DNA from: a beta proteobacterium L13
Lineage (GTDB): Bacteria; Pseudomonadota; Gammaproteobacteria; Burkholderiales; Chromobacteriaceae
NCBI GenBank assembly: GCA_000335715.1
Contig: AMYZ01000025.1
Location: 1-38,795 of the forward strand
DNA: 38,795 bases
Direction of reading: 5' to 3'
Shown piece after piece: positions 1 to 9,010 of the stretch. The notes under the pieces are model-generated. The model saw only the letters and a list, made by a program, of their open reading frames with translations. It did not search any database and was not told where the DNA came from. Both the position numbers and the translations under genes were made by a program. How positions within the stretch are numbered: the first letter of the stretch is position 1; every line of letters begins with the position of its first letter.

Positions 1-2
1 CG

Positions 3-466
<464 letters not shown>

Positions 467-483
467 GGCCAACGTTGGCCGCA
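467..483. repeat. palindrome GGCCAACGTTGGCC carrying one copy of the dispersed 10-mer
   Basis: A perfect 14-bp palindrome occupies 467-480, and its right half runs into GTTGGCCGCA (474-483), one of the three intergenic copies of the dispersed word. The left half is an incomplete inverted copy. It lies between the IS end and the following terminator. Confidence 0.75.
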
Positions 484-493
484 GCCTGCCGAC

Positions 494-531
494 ACCAATA
501 TAAAGCCCGCGCAAGCGGGCTTTATATTGGT
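494..531. terminator. bidirectional hairpin terminator
   Basis: Perfect 17-bp inverted repeat, ACCAATATAAAGCCCGC paired with 515-531, with a GCAA loop. It ends two bases before the stop codon of the leftward solute-binding protein gene and can end transcription of that gene on the minus strand. Confidence 0.85.
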
Positions 532-532
532 A

Positions 533-1321
533 TTAGAAACAGCTACTGTCTTTGCTTTCTGCATAAATATTGACCCACTTTTTTAGTAAGGCCGTGGAGG
601 CGCCGCTATCTGCCATTGTTCTCAAGGCCTTGTCTATGTCGTTGATCACGCCATCTGGTACGTGCTTGCCGAAACCTATGTGAATTTTGCTGACGGATAC
701 CGCTTGAGGCAGGTCTACGATGTGCTCGGTAAGTTGCCTTTTCTTGAGATAAGCGATACCGACATACCTGCCGGTGATGAAGTAGTCGATGCGGCCTAGT
801 GCGAGCTTTCTGAAATTGCTTGCCATGTCTGATGCGGTTTCCACGGTGAGATGCGCGGCTAGATACTCGTCAAAGCCATCGCCAAAAATGTCACCCAGGC
901 TGATGCCACCACGATAGGGCTTGAGGCTATGCCAGCCCTGGTAGGGTATGTTTTTACCTTTGCGTACAAAAATGGCAATAGGATTTTCAAAAGCAGGGTT
1001 TTGACTGAAGCGTAGATAGCGGGCGCGCTCAGCATTGATACGCAAGGGCAGAATAATGTCTATTTGGCCATTTTGGGCGCGTTGTAACACCCGTTTCCAT
1101 GGATAAAGTTGCGGGAGTAGTTTTACCTTGGCAGGCAAGATCCGTTGCAGCTGTTCTACGCTGGCGCCGGTGAAACTGCGATGGTCATGGCACCAGTGAA
1201 AAGGTGGGTAGTCGGGGTTGCCGGAATAGCGCAGCACCGGCGCGCTTGTCGCGCCAGCGCCCCAGGCTGAAAAGATGAGAGAGAACAGTGCGACGGCACG
1301 ACTGGCCAAGGTAACGCCCAT
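533..1321 (-). CDS. orphan periplasmic solute-binding protein (SBP_bac_3 family)
   Basis: A 262-residue protein of the family-3 extracellular solute-binding type (amino-acid ABC transporter binding proteins and relatives). It starts with a hydrophobic signal peptide (about residues 1-25), followed by the first strand LRYSGNPDYPPF. Later come DIILPLRINAERARYLRFSQ and the hinge/second-lobe pattern MASNFRKLALGRIDYFITGR. No permease or ATPase gene is next to it, so it is an orphan; such proteins often serve unknown ligands or sensory roles. I chose ATG at 1319-1321: it lies 4 nt after a strong AGGAGG, whereas the in-frame TTG just upstream is only 1 nt from it. Ligand unknown. Confidence 0.8.
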   Translation of the reverse strand: MGVTLASRAVALFSLIFSAWGAGATSAPVLRYSGNPDYPPFHWCHDHRSFTGASVEQLQRILPAKVKLLPQLYPWKRVLQRAQNGQIDIILPLRINAERARYLRFSQNPAFENPIAIFVRKGKNIPYQGWHSLKPYRGGISLGDIFGDGFDEYLAAHLTVETASDMASNFRKLALGRIDYFITGRYVGIAYLKKRQLTEHIVDLPQAVSVSKIHIGFGKHVPDGVINDIDKALRTMADSGASTALLKKWVNIYAESKDSSCF

Positions 1322-1789
1322 CAAGCCTCCTTTTGCTACTCCTGGCGACTGGTAGCATTGGCACGCCTGTTTCCCAGAATGGAAAGGCGCAAATGCAATA
1401 TGTCTCGGCTGGTTGTAGTGAATACCTGCCAGTCTTTGCCGCAGCCTTGCTATTTGCGATCAGCTGGGCAGATGGTAGATGTTATGGCTGGCATTTCATC
1501 TTATGCGCTGCCGCCAATGTGGGCTGATGTATCGCCAAGTTGTTTGCGTGCCCTGTTGTTAGGCAAGGGGTCATGCTACATCGGGGGGCAGGCCGGCGAG
1601 GGTGGATGAAGTATCGGTCAACGGTGTAGGTTGGCATGGTCTGCGCCAGGCGATCAAATAAGACATGACACCCCCCGTTTGCATGGTAAACGGGGGGTGT
1701 TGCAAGGCAGAGAGAGAATTGACCTAAGCGTAAATTTGGCCAGCACCTGGGGGGCCTTGTCAGCTGGTCAAACTTTATACCGCTGATGT
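1322..1789. other. intergenic stretch without a convincing gene
   Basis: About 470 bases between the solute-binding protein start and the metE stop. It holds the ribosome-binding site of the leftward gene at its left end and one strong hairpin (1668-1700). Short open frames on both strands lack ribosome-binding sites and recognisable protein character. I see no RNA gene. Confidence 0.6.
1668..1700 (-). terminator. hairpin terminator downstream of metE
   Basis: Perfect 13-bp inverted repeat ACACCCCCCGTTT (1668-1680) and 1688-1700, with a 7-nt loop. It lies about 90 nt past the metE stop on the minus strand. The long C/G run makes a very stable stem. Confidence 0.7.
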
Positions 1790-4069
1790 TTATACGGTAG
1801 TGGCCAGTTTGCTGCGCAGGCGCTGGGTAACGTTCACCATGCGTTGCAGTGCGGCTTCGGCTTCGGGCCAGCCGCGGGTTTTCAGGCCGCAGTCCGGGTT
1901 GACCCACAGTCGTTGCGCCGGAATCACATCCAGGGCCTTGGTGAGCAGTTTTTCCAGCTCGTGCTCTGCTGGAATGCGCGGGCTGTGAATGTCGTACACA
2001 CCGGGGCCGATTTCGTTGGGGTAGGCAAAGCTGGCAAAGTCACGCAGCAGTTCCATGTCCGAACGTGAGGTTTCGATGGTAATCACGTCGGCGTCCAGGG
2101 CGGCAATGGCCGGCAGTATGTCACCAAACTCCGAGTAGCACATATGGGTGTGAATCTGCGTGCTGTCATCGACGCGGGCGCACGACAGGCGGAACGCTTC
2201 GCCAGCCCAGGCCAGGTAGGCATCCCAGTCGGCACGTTTCAGCGGCAGGCCTTCGCGCACGGCTGGCTCGTCGATCTGGATCACTTTGATGCCAGCGTTT
2301 TCCAGGTCCAGTACTTCGTCGTTGATGGCGAGTGCAATCTGGCGGCACACCTCGCTGCGCGGCAGGTCATCGCGGACAAAGCTCCACTGCAGGATGGTCA
2401 CCGGGCCGGTGAGCATGCCTTTCACCGGGCGCGGGGTCAGGCTTTGTGCGTACACCGACCAGGCCACGGTCATGGCTTGTGGGCGGGCGACGTCGCCAAA
2501 AATCAGTGGCGGTTTTACGCAGCGGCTGCCGTAGCTTTGCACCCAGCCGTATTCGGTAAAGGCAAAACCTGCCAGTTGTTCGCCAAAGTACTCCACCATG
2601 TCGTTACGCTCGGCTTCGCCGTGCACCAGCACATCGATATCCAGTGCTTCCTGCTTGCGGATCACCAGCTCGATTTCAGCCTTCATGGCTTGTTGGTAAG
2701 TCGCGGCATCGAGTTCGCAGCGTTTGAAGGCGGCACGTGCGCTGCGGATCTCGGCGGTCTGCGGGAACGAGCCAATGGTGGTGGTGGGCAGCAGCGGCAG
2801 CTTCAGCCAGGCCGCTTGCGCGGCGGCGCGTACCGGGTAAGGGCTGTGACGGCGGTCGCTATCGGCCGGCAGCGTGGCCAGGCGCGCGCTGACGTCGGCA
2901 CGGTGGATGCGCGGGTGCTGGCGGCGTTGCTGGCTGGCAAAGTCGCTGGCGGCCAGCTCGTTGCTGATGCTGTCCTGCCCTTGCTGCAGGCCGCGTTTGA
3001 GCAGTTTGAGTTCGTTGAGCTTTTGTACCGCAAACGCCAGCCAGCTCTTCAGGTCCACATCCAGCTGTACTTCCTGTGCCAGATCTACCGGGGTGTGCAG
3101 CAGGCTGCAGCTCGGGGCCAGCCATAGCTGATCGCCCAGCAGTTTGTGCAGCTTCTCGGCGCTTGCCAGTGTGGCGGACAAGTTGTTGCGCCAGATATTG
3201 CGGCCATCAATCAGGCCGGCGGACAGCACGCGGCCTTGCGGCCAACCTTGCAGCAGCGTGGCCAGCTGTTCCGGTGCGCGTACCAGGTCCAGATGCAAGC
3301 CGGCCAGTGGCAGGCTGTGCAGCAGGTCGGCGTGCTCGGCTACGCTACCAAAGTAGGTGGCCAGCAGCAGTTTGAGCGGGGTACCCGCCAGGGTCTGATA
3401 GGTGTTGTGGAAAGCGGCCAGCCATTCTGCGGGCAGACCCAGCGCCAGGATGGGTTCGTCCAGCTGTACCCAGTCCACTTTCGCGTCGTTCAGTGCGCCC
3501 AGCAGCGCCTGATAGCTGCGCAGCAGGGCGGGTAGCAGGCTGAGACGATCAAAGTCGGCACCTTTGCACTTGCCCAGCCACAGCAGGGTAAGCGGGCCGA
3601 TCAGTACCGGCTTGGCTTTTAGCCCCAGTGCCTGGGCTTCCGCCACCTGCGCCAGCAGCGGGGCAGGGTTGGCCGCAAAAATGGTGTTGGCGTGCCATTC
3701 CGGTACCAGGTAGTGGTAATTGGTATCGAACCATTTGGTCATTTCCAGCGCGTGCTGGCTGGCATTGCCGCGAGCCAGCTCAAAGTACTGCGCCTGGCTG
3801 AGCTTGGCGGCGTCAAAGCCGAAGCGTGGCGGGATGGCACCTACCAGAATCTGTGCATCCAGCACATGGTCGTATAGCGAGAAGTCGCCCACCGGGCTCA
3901 GGTCGATACCGGCGCCTTTTTGCAGCAGCCAGTGACGCTGGCGCAGTTCGCGTGCGCCGTGCTGCAACGCTTGCTCGTTGACGTCGCCACGCCAGTATTG
4001 CTCCAGCAGGAATTTCAGTTCGCGCTTGGCGCCGATGCGGGGGAAACCCAGAAGATGAACTTGGCTCAT
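1790..4069 (-). CDS. metE: cobalamin-independent methionine synthase
   Basis: MetE transfers the methyl group of 5-methyltetrahydropteroyltri-glutamate to homocysteine, the last step of methionine synthesis. The 759-residue length matches the family (about 750-765). The N-terminal barrel begins [15 protein letters not shown]; the catalytic C-terminal barrel shows [33 protein letters not shown], the zinc-ligand segment [13 protein letters not shown] with His and Cys, and near the end [13 protein letters not shown] with the last Cys ligand. I chose ATG at 4067-4069; an upstream in-frame extension of 30 codons would run through the regulatory region and is not family-like. The gene is divergent from metR, the classic arrangement for MetR activation. 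It carries two copies of the dispersed 10-mer, in opposite orientations (3237 and 3668). Confidence 0.97.
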   Translation of the reverse strand: MSQVHLLGFPRIGAKRELKFLLEQYWRGDVNEQALQHGARELRQRHWLLQKGAGIDLSPVGDFSLYDHVLDAQILVGAIPPRFGFDAAKLSQAQYFELARGNASQHALEMTKWFDTNYHYLVPEWHANTIFAANPAPLLAQVAEAQALGLKAKPVLIGPLTLLWLGKCKGADFDRLSLLPALLRSYQALLGALNDAKVDWVQLDEPILALGLPAEWLAAFHNTYQTLAGTPLKLLLATYFGSVAEHADLLHSLPLAGLHLDLVRAPEQLATLLQGWPQGRVLSAGLIDGRNIWRNNLSATLASAEKLHKLLGDQLWLAPSCSLLHTPVDLAQEVQLDVDLKSWLAFAVQKLNELKLLKRGLQQGQDSISNELAASDFASQQRRQHPRIHRADVSARLATLPADSDRRHSPYPVRAAAQAAWLKLPLLPTTTIGSFPQTAEIRSARAAFKRCELDAATYQQAMKAEIELVIRKQEALDIDVLVHGEAERNDMVEYFGEQLAGFAFTEYGWVQSYGSRCVKPPLIFGDVARPQAMTVAWSVYAQSLTPRPVKGMLTGPVTILQWSFVRDDLPRSEVCRQIALAINDEVLDLENAGIKVIQIDEPAVREGLPLKRADWDAYLAWAGEAFRLSCARVDDSTQIHTHMCYSEFGDILPAIAALDADVITIETSRSDMELLRDFASFAYPNEIGPGVYDIHSPRIPAEHELEKLLTKALDVIPAQRLWVNPDCGLKTRGWPEAEAALQRMVNVTQRLRSKLATTV

Positions 4070-4087
4070 GTGGAATGCCTTTCGTGA

Positions 4088-4104
4088 TGAATGTTGTGCA
4101 TTCA
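4088..4104. promoter_or_regulatory. candidate MetR box 1 (metE-metR intergenic)
   Basis: Inverted repeat TGAATG-N5-CATTCA, perfect over six bases per arm. It contains TGAA and TTCA as in MetR sites but with wider spacing than the 13-bp consensus TGAA-N5-TTCA. It is only 19 nt from the metE start, so it could also overlap the promoter or leader. Confidence 0.45.
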
Positions 4105-4124
4105 GCATGCGGCAACTACAATCA

Positions 4125-4137
4125 TGAGGCAATTTCA
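4125..4137. promoter_or_regulatory. candidate MetR box 2
   Basis: TGAGGCAATTTCA matches the MetR consensus TGAA-N5-TTCA at all but one fixed base, with the correct 13-bp length. It lies 31 bases before the metR start, placed for activation of metE and control of metR. Confidence 0.55.
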
Positions 4138-4167
4138 TTATTTTAACGTTGATCATCAAGGTGATTC

Positions 4168-5094
4168 ATGATGCAAAGCCAGCTGGAGCTCCGCCATCTG
4201 AAAACCCTGCTGGCGCTGGCCGAGTGCGGCAGCGTATCGCAGGCGGCCAAACGCGTATTCCTGACGCAGTCGGCGCTATCGCACCAGCTCAAGGCACTGG
4301 AAGAGGCTTACGGCCTGGCCTTGTTCGAGCGCAAAACGCAGCCGCTGCGTTTTACCCCGGCTGGCGAGCGCTTGCTGGCGCTGGCGCGCGACGTGGCCGC
4401 GCGCGTGACGCAGGCCGAACGCGACCTGGCGCGTTTACGCGAAGGCGAGGCGGGGGAGCTGCGCATTGCGGTGGAGTGCCACACCTGTTTTGACTGGCTG
4501 ATGCCGGCGATGGACGCCTTTCGCCAGCACTGGCCGGCGGTGGAGCTGGATATCGTGTCCGGCTTTCATGCCGACCCGGTAGGCCTGCTGCTAACGCGGC
4601 GTGCTGACCTGGCCATTTGTTCGGAGGCCGAGCCGCAGGATGGGGTGGTCTATCAGCCTTTGTTCGCCTACGAGATGGTGTTGATCATGGCGAAAGATCA
4701 CCCACTGGCGGCCAAGCCGGTGTGGCAGGCCGGGGATTTGGCCGACGAAACGCTGATCCACTACCCGGTGCCGGATGTGATGCTGGACCTGGTGCGCAAG
4801 GTGCTGAAGCCAGCAGGGGTGAACCCGGCGCGGCGTACCTCGGAGCTGACGGTGGCCATCATCCAGCTGGTGGCCAGCCGCCGTGGTGTGGCTGCCATGC
4901 CGTTCTGGGCGGTGAAACCGTATCTGGACCGTGGCTATATTGCCAGCGCCCGCATCGGTGATGCAGGTTTGCAAAGCGAGTTGTACGCGGCGCTGCGCCA
5001 GGACGACGCGGAGCTGGCGTATATGCATGATTTTCTGCATACCGTGCGCGAACAGAGCTTTGCTACCTTGCCAGGTCTGAGCGTGCTGGCCTGA
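4168..5094 (+). CDS. metR: LysR-type regulator MetR
   Basis: A 308-residue LysR-family activator that senses homocysteine and controls metE and other methionine genes. The N-terminal winged helix reads LRHLKTLLALAECGSVSQAA, then TQSALSHQLKALEEAYGLALF and the MetR-like RKTQPLRFTPAGERLL. The effector domain follows from about residue 95 (ELRIAVECHTCFDWLMPAMDAF is typical of MetR). Divergence from metE supports the identity strongly. ATG at 4168 follows AAGG at 4158-4161; a second ATG immediately after (4171) is equally possible. A hairpin terminator follows the stop, with a copy of the dispersed 10-mer between them. Confidence 0.95.
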   Translation: MMQSQLELRHLKTLLALAECGSVSQAAKRVFLTQSALSHQLKALEEAYGLALFERKTQPLRFTPAGERLLALARDVAARVTQAERDLARLREGEAGELRIAVECHTCFDWLMPAMDAFRQHWPAVELDIVSGFHADPVGLLLTRRADLAICSEAEPQDGVVYQPLFAYEMVLIMAKDHPLAAKPVWQAGDLADETLIHYPVPDVMLDLVRKVLKPAGVNPARRTSELTVAIIQLVASRRGVAAMPFWAVKPYLDRGYIASARIGDAGLQSELYAALRQDDAELAYMHDFLHTVREQSFATLPGLSVLA

Positions 5095-5100
5095 GGGTTC

Positions 5101-5110
5101 TGCGGCCAAC
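5101..5110 (-). repeat. intergenic copy of the dispersed 10-mer
   Basis: TGCGGCCAAC on the plus strand (GTTGGCCGCA on the minus strand), placed between the metR stop and its terminator hairpin. In Neisseria, uptake sequences often sit next to or inside terminators in the same way. Confidence 0.8.
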
Positions 5111-5113
5111 ATG

Positions 5114-5150
5114 GCAAAACGGCACACCCTGGCAGAGTGTGCCGTTTTGC
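5114..5150. terminator. bidirectional terminator between metR and the GNAT gene
   Basis: Perfect 14-bp arms GCAAAACGGCACAC and its complement, with a 9-nt loop. A-rich and T-rich flanks within the stem let it serve both converging genes. Confidence 0.85.
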
Positions 5151-5170
5151 TTACGAGTGGGCTGAGCCGG

Positions 5171-5686
5171 CTAGGCCGACAATAGCTTGTAGAAATAGCG
5201 GGTGGCGTGTAGCCGGCCATCCGGGCTGGCGGCGTAGGCCGGGATGTCACCGGCGTGCTCCCAGCCCAGCTTGGGGTAGAGCTTGGCCGCTACCGATGTG
5301 CTATCGGTATCCAGCACCAGCGTGCTGCAGCCGGCGGCACAGGCGGCGCTTTCCGCCTGCTGCATCAGCTGGCGCGCTATGCCTTGGCCACGTGCGCTGC
5401 TGTGTACCATCAGTTTCTGGATCTCGCCACGGTGGCGGCCGTTGGCCTTACCGCATAGCGCCAGCTGCACGGTGCCGATAATCCGGCCTTGATCTTCTGC
5501 CAGCCAGCAATGCAGCAGCGGGCCCAGCGCAGCTGCGACATCTTGCCAGTAGTGTTGTGCTTCTTCGTGCGCTAGCGGTGCCAGAAAGCCGACCGAGGCG
5601 CCGCCGTGTACGCTGTCTTGCAGTAGCGATACCAGTGCGGCCAACTGCTGCTGGGCTATGGTGCGCAAGGGGCGGATGGTGATCAT
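5171..5686 (-). CDS. GNAT-family N-acetyltransferase
   Basis: A 171-residue protein with a GNAT fold that should transfer an acetyl group from acetyl-CoA to an unidentified amine. Motif A, the CoA pyrophosphate loop, reads EIQKLMVHSSARGQGIARQL, close to Q/R-x-x-G-x-G/A. A later motif-B-like segment is LVLDTDSTSVAAKLYPKLGW, where Tyr and Gly-Trp are typical. Its ATG overlaps the ntrC stop by four bases (ATGA), so it is probably translationally coupled to ntrC and the last gene of the nitrogen-control transcript. The substrate cannot be read from the sequence; the coupling suggests, but does not prove, a role under nitrogen limitation. Confidence 0.85.
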   Translation of the reverse strand: MITIRPLRTIAQQQLAALVSLLQDSVHGGASVGFLAPLAHEEAQHYWQDVAAALGPLLHCWLAEDQGRIIGTVQLALCGKANGRHRGEIQKLMVHSSARGQGIARQLMQQAESAACAAGCSTLVLDTDSTSVAAKLYPKLGWEHAGDIPAYAASPDGRLHATRYFYKLLSA

Positions 5687-7161
5687 TCGTGCTCCAGCCC
5701 CAGCTCCTGGATTTTGCGGGTCAGCGTGTTGCGGCCCCAGCCCAGCAGCTGCGCGGCTTCGACCTTGCGCCCGCCGGTATGGGCCAGGCCGCTCTTGATG
5801 CAGGTGCTCTCGAAGCGCGCGGTCAGGTCGTCGATGATGCCGGTTTCCCCTGCGGCCAACCTTTGGCTGACCTCGCGGGCCAGCAGTTGCAGCCAGTCGC
5901 CATCGGCCAAAGCGGCCACGGCATGCGCGGGCACGCTGGCGGGCTGCGTGCTGGCGTCGGCTTCGTGGCTGTGGCTGTGGCTGTGGCTAGCCGCTACGGC
6001 GTCGGGCGGCAGGCGGAATTCGGGTGGCAAGTCGGCGCTTTCCACGGTCTGGCCCGGCGCCATCACGGTAATCCACTGGCACAGGTTTTCCAGCTGGCGC
6101 ACGTTACCGGGAAAGGCGTACTGGCGCACAAAGGCCATGGCGCTGTCGGACAGGCGCTTGGGCTCCACGCCCAGGTTGGCCGCACTGCGCGACAGAAAAT
6201 GGCGTACCAGCAGCGGAATGTCTTCGCTGCGCTCGCGCAGCGGCGGCAGGCGCAGGCGGATCACGTTCAGGCGGTGGAACAAGTCCTCGCGGAACTGGCC
6301 TTGCTTGACGCGTTCTTCCAGGTGCTGGTGGGTGGCGGCGATCACGCGCACATTGGCCTTGATCGGCGTGTGGCCACCCACGCGGTAAAAGTGGCCATCG
6401 GACAGCACGCGCAGCAGGCGGGTTTGCAGCTCGGTGGGCATGTCGCCGATTTCATCCAGAAACAGAGTGCCGCCTTCGGCTTCCTCGAAGCGGCCGCGGC
6501 GGCTGCCCACGGCGCCGGTAAAGGCACCTTTTTCGTGGCCGAACAGCTCGGATTCCAGCAGGTCTTTCGGAATCGCCGCGGTGTTCAGCGCGATGAACGG
6601 TTTGCTGGCGCGCACCGAGTGGCGGTGCAGCGCCTCGGCTACGCGTTCCTTGCCGGTGCCGGACTCGCCGGTAATCAGCACGGTCACGCTGGACTGCGAC
6701 AGGCGGCCAATGGCGCGGAACACATCCTGCATGGCCGGGGCCTGGCCCAGCAGTGCCGGCATGGCTTCCGGGCTTTCGCCGACGGCATCGCCGCTGCGGC
6801 TTTCCGCTAGAGCGCGTTCGATCAGCGCCACGGCCTGGTCTACGTCGAAGGGTTTGGGCAGGTACTCGAAGGCCCCGCCCTGAAAGGCCGACACGGCCGA
6901 GTCCAGGTCGGAGTGCGCCGTCATGATGATGACCGGCAGGGCAGGGTGCTCGGCTTTGACCTTGCCCAGGAATTTCAGGCCATCGGTACCCGGCATGCGC
7001 ACATCACTGATGATGACGCTGGGGATGGTGTCGTACAGGGCGTTCAGCGCATCGTCGGCGCTGGCAAAGCTCTGGTAGGCGATATTGCTGCGCGAGAGCG
7101 ACTTTTCCAGCACCCAGCGGATGGCTTTGTCGTCGTCGATGATCCAGACCGTTTGCGTCAT
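5683..7161 (-). CDS. ntrC: nitrogen regulation response regulator NtrC
   Basis: NtrC is phosphorylated by NtrB and activates sigma-54 promoters such as that of glnA. Receiver domain at residues 1-120 with acidic pocket IIDDD and phosphoacceptor Asp53 in SDVRMPG. The AAA+ domain shows Walker A GESGTGKE, the sigma-54 contact loop GAFTGA, and Walker B-like GGTLFLDEIGDM. The C-terminal Fis-type helix-turn-helix is VEAAQLLGWGRNTLTRKIQELGLE. Length 492 is slightly above the usual 470-480 because of a linker rich in His (SHSHSHSHE) encoded by an in-frame hexanucleotide repeat at 5965-5988. Starts 18 nt after the ntrB stop; overlaps the GNAT gene downstream. Confidence 0.97.
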   Translation of the reverse strand: MTQTVWIIDDDKAIRWVLEKSLSRSNIAYQSFASADDALNALYDTIPSVIISDVRMPGTDGLKFLGKVKAEHPALPVIIMTAHSDLDSAVSAFQGGAFEYLPKPFDVDQAVALIERALAESRSGDAVGESPEAMPALLGQAPAMQDVFRAIGRLSQSSVTVLITGESGTGKERVAEALHRHSVRASKPFIALNTAAIPKDLLESELFGHEKGAFTGAVGSRRGRFEEAEGGTLFLDEIGDMPTELQTRLLRVLSDGHFYRVGGHTPIKANVRVIAATHQHLEERVKQGQFREDLFHRLNVIRLRLPPLRERSEDIPLLVRHFLSRSAANLGVEPKRLSDSAMAFVRQYAFPGNVRQLENLCQWITVMAPGQTVESADLPPEFRLPPDAVAASHSHSHSHEADASTQPASVPAHAVAALADGDWLQLLAREVSQRLAAGETGIIDDLTARFESTCIKSGLAHTGGRKVEAAQLLGWGRNTLTRKIQELGLEHE

Positions 7162-7179
7162 GTTGGCTCGCCTTGTGGT

Positions 7180-8232
7180 TTATTGATCGGGGCCGAACGG
7201 CATCAGTACCGTGAAGCAGGTGTAGCCCGGCCGCGATTCGAATTCGATGGTACCGCCGTGCTGGTGCACAAAGGTCTGCGCCAGCGTCAGCCCCAGCCCG
7301 GTGCCTTCTGCCCGGCCGGTGACCAGCGGGTAGAACACATGGTTGCGGATTTCTTCAGGAATGCCGGGGCCGTTGTCGATGATCTGCAATTTTAGTGCCA
7401 GGTTATGACGCTTTCGCGCCAGTGTGACCTGGCGTGCCACGCGGGTGCGGAAAACCAGCTCGCCGTTGCCTTGCATGGCTTGGACAGCGTTCTTGCCGAT
7501 ATTCAGTACCACCTGGATGAGCTGTTCTTTGTCTGCGGCCAACATGGGCAGGCTGATGTCGTAGTCGCGCTTTACCAGCAGGCCGTGCGGGTACTCGGCC
7601 AGGATGATGCTGCGCACGCGTTCCAGTACTTCGTGAATATTCACGTCGTTGGCAATGTGGCGGCGGTGCGGTGCCAGCAAGCGGTCTACCAGCGACTGCA
7701 AGCGCAGGGCTTCTTCGCGAATCACGCCGGTGTATTCCAGCAGCTCGGGGCGATCGGCGATTTCGTGCTCCAGCAACTGGGCGGCACCACGGATGCCACC
7801 CAGCGGGTTCTTGATTTCATGCGCCAGGTTGCGGATCAGCTCGCGATTGGCTTGCTGCTGCAGCAGCAGGCGCTCTTCGTTGACGATGCGCAGCTGTTGC
7901 TCGATAGGCCGCATTTCCACCAGCGCCAGGCGTACCGGGCCGTCGATGGGGGTAACGGTGAGGCCGATATGTAGCGGGTGGTCGCCTTCCGGCGAGACTT
8001 CCAGGTCGTGCTCGATAAAGCTGCCGGCGTGATCCAGCGCCATTTGCACGGCGTTTTTCAAGGCACGCGGGTGGTGGAAGTGCTCGTACAGCGTGTGCTT
8101 TTTCAGCCCTTTATGGCTGATGCCCAGCAGGTTTTCACTGGCCGGGTTGGCGTAGTGAAGCTGGCCGTTGCGCTCGACAATCATCACTGGGGTATCGAGC
8201 AGGTCGAGTCCGGCATACGGGTGTAGGGGCAT
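7180..8232 (-). CDS. ntrB: nitrogen regulation sensor histidine kinase NtrB
   Basis: A soluble two-component kinase/phosphatase for NtrC that is normally controlled by PII (GlnB/GlnK). A PAS domain occupies about residues 10-110 (DTPVMIVERNGQLHYANPASENLLG). The dimerisation domain has the phosphorylatable His138 in NLAHEIKNPLGG. The C-terminal HATPase domain has the N box NIGKNAVQAM, the G1-like DNGPGIP and the G2 box GTGLGL. 350 residues, with no membrane segment, as expected. It lies directly upstream of ntrC and downstream of a candidate NtrC box at 8414-8430. Confidence 0.96.
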   Translation of the reverse strand: MPLHPYAGLDLLDTPVMIVERNGQLHYANPASENLLGISHKGLKKHTLYEHFHHPRALKNAVQMALDHAGSFIEHDLEVSPEGDHPLHIGLTVTPIDGPVRLALVEMRPIEQQLRIVNEERLLLQQQANRELIRNLAHEIKNPLGGIRGAAQLLEHEIADRPELLEYTGVIREEALRLQSLVDRLLAPHRRHIANDVNIHEVLERVRSIILAEYPHGLLVKRDYDISLPMLAADKEQLIQVVLNIGKNAVQAMQGNGELVFRTRVARQVTLARKRHNLALKLQIIDNGPGIPEEIRNHVFYPLVTGRAEGTGLGLTLAQTFVHQHGGTIEFESRPGYTCFTVLMPFGPDQ

Positions 8233-8413
8233 GGTGTTGGTCCGGTTTGCCTGTAGGGCTACCTGCGCCAGGCTGGCGTGGGTATGACTATTGCCTTAGC
8301 AAAAGCCGCGCCCGTGAGCCGGGCGGATTGTTGCCAGTGCGGACACGCTATGTGCTGCAAAACGGCGCACAAACAGAAGTGTTCGGGTGGGGGCGTCGTT
8401 TTGGTGAGTTTAC

Positions 8414-8430
8414 TGCACTATTTTGGTGCG
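8414..8430. promoter_or_regulatory. candidate NtrC box upstream of ntrB
   Basis: TGCACTATTTTGGTGCG matches the NtrC-type 17-bp dyad TGCACCA-N3-TGGTGCA at most fixed positions. It overlaps the end of the DUF4124 gene, about 180 bp upstream of the ntrB start, which suggests NtrC control of its own operon. Confidence 0.5.
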
Positions 8431-8888
8431 GCGCTATTGCCTAGTTCTTTATTCAGCGCATCGATATTGCGTTCGCGGTCGGTGACCGCGTCTTGCAGGC
8501 GTTGCAGTTGCGCCGCTGCGGTGCCTGGTTTGCGGCGGGCTTCACTCAAAGCGGTGCGCGCTTCGCTCAGGGCTTTTTGCTCGTTATCCAGCTCGGTTTG
8601 CAGGATGCGGCGGCGACCTTCGTCGCGGTTGCGTTGCGTACCGGCGTCTACCGACGGTACGGCTACGTTGGCCGCAGGGGTGCGTTGACGTGGGGTATTG
8701 CTGCGAGGCGTGATGCTGCCGCGTGTGCCACCATCCGGGTTGGCTGGCGTAATCGAGATAGCCTGGGCCCCTGGCTGCGGCATATTGGTAAACGTAACGT
8801 GCCCGTCTTTATCAACATAGCGATAAATGGTGCTGGCCTGAGCTTGGGGTAGGCTGCAAAGGAGCAAGAGGGACAGAAAACGACGCAT
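8418..8888 (-). CDS. secreted DUF4124-domain protein
   Basis: About 156 residues. A signal peptide (MRRFLSLLLLCSLPQAQA) is followed by the DUF4124 core TIYRYVDKDGHVTFTNMPQPGA, a small exported domain of unknown function common in betaproteobacteria and gammaproteobacteria. A low-complexity Thr/Arg/Pro linker leads to a C-terminal coiled coil rich in Glu/Ala/Leu (LQTELDNEQKALSEARTALS). It lies between glnA and ntrB, a frequent position in related genomes. The start is uncertain: ATG 8888 gives the cleanest signal peptide, but an ATG at 8909 (seven more residues) is possible and neither has a clear ribosome-binding site. It holds one antisense-oriented copy of the dispersed 10-mer (8667). Confidence 0.75.
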   Translation of the reverse strand: MRRFLSLLLLCSLPQAQASTIYRYVDKDGHVTFTNMPQPGAQAISITPANPDGGTRGSITPRSNTPRQRTPAANVAVPSVDAGTQRNRDEGRRRILQTELDNEQKALSEARTALSEARRKPGTAAAQLQRLQDAVTDRERNIDALNKELGNSAAPK

Positions 8889-9010
8889 GGGGAAATGGGC
8901 GATAGTCATTGCAAACGCATGATAATTCAATCTCTTGCCGCTTGGCAGTGCTAATGCAAAAAAGCCACCCGGGTGGGGGCTGCGGTTTATCCGCCGCGGG
9001 TGCAAATGAA

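Noticed and set aside
1482-1907. 141-codon minus-strand frame over the metE end
   Set aside because: Overlaps the metE C terminus in another frame and crosses a strong terminator hairpin.
2144-3127. 327-codon open frame antisense to metE
   Set aside because: Shadow of metE codon bias; low-complexity translation rich in Gln, Ala and Val.
5689-6810. 373-codon open frame antisense to ntrC
   Set aside because: Covers conserved NtrC domains on the opposite strand and shows no protein motif.
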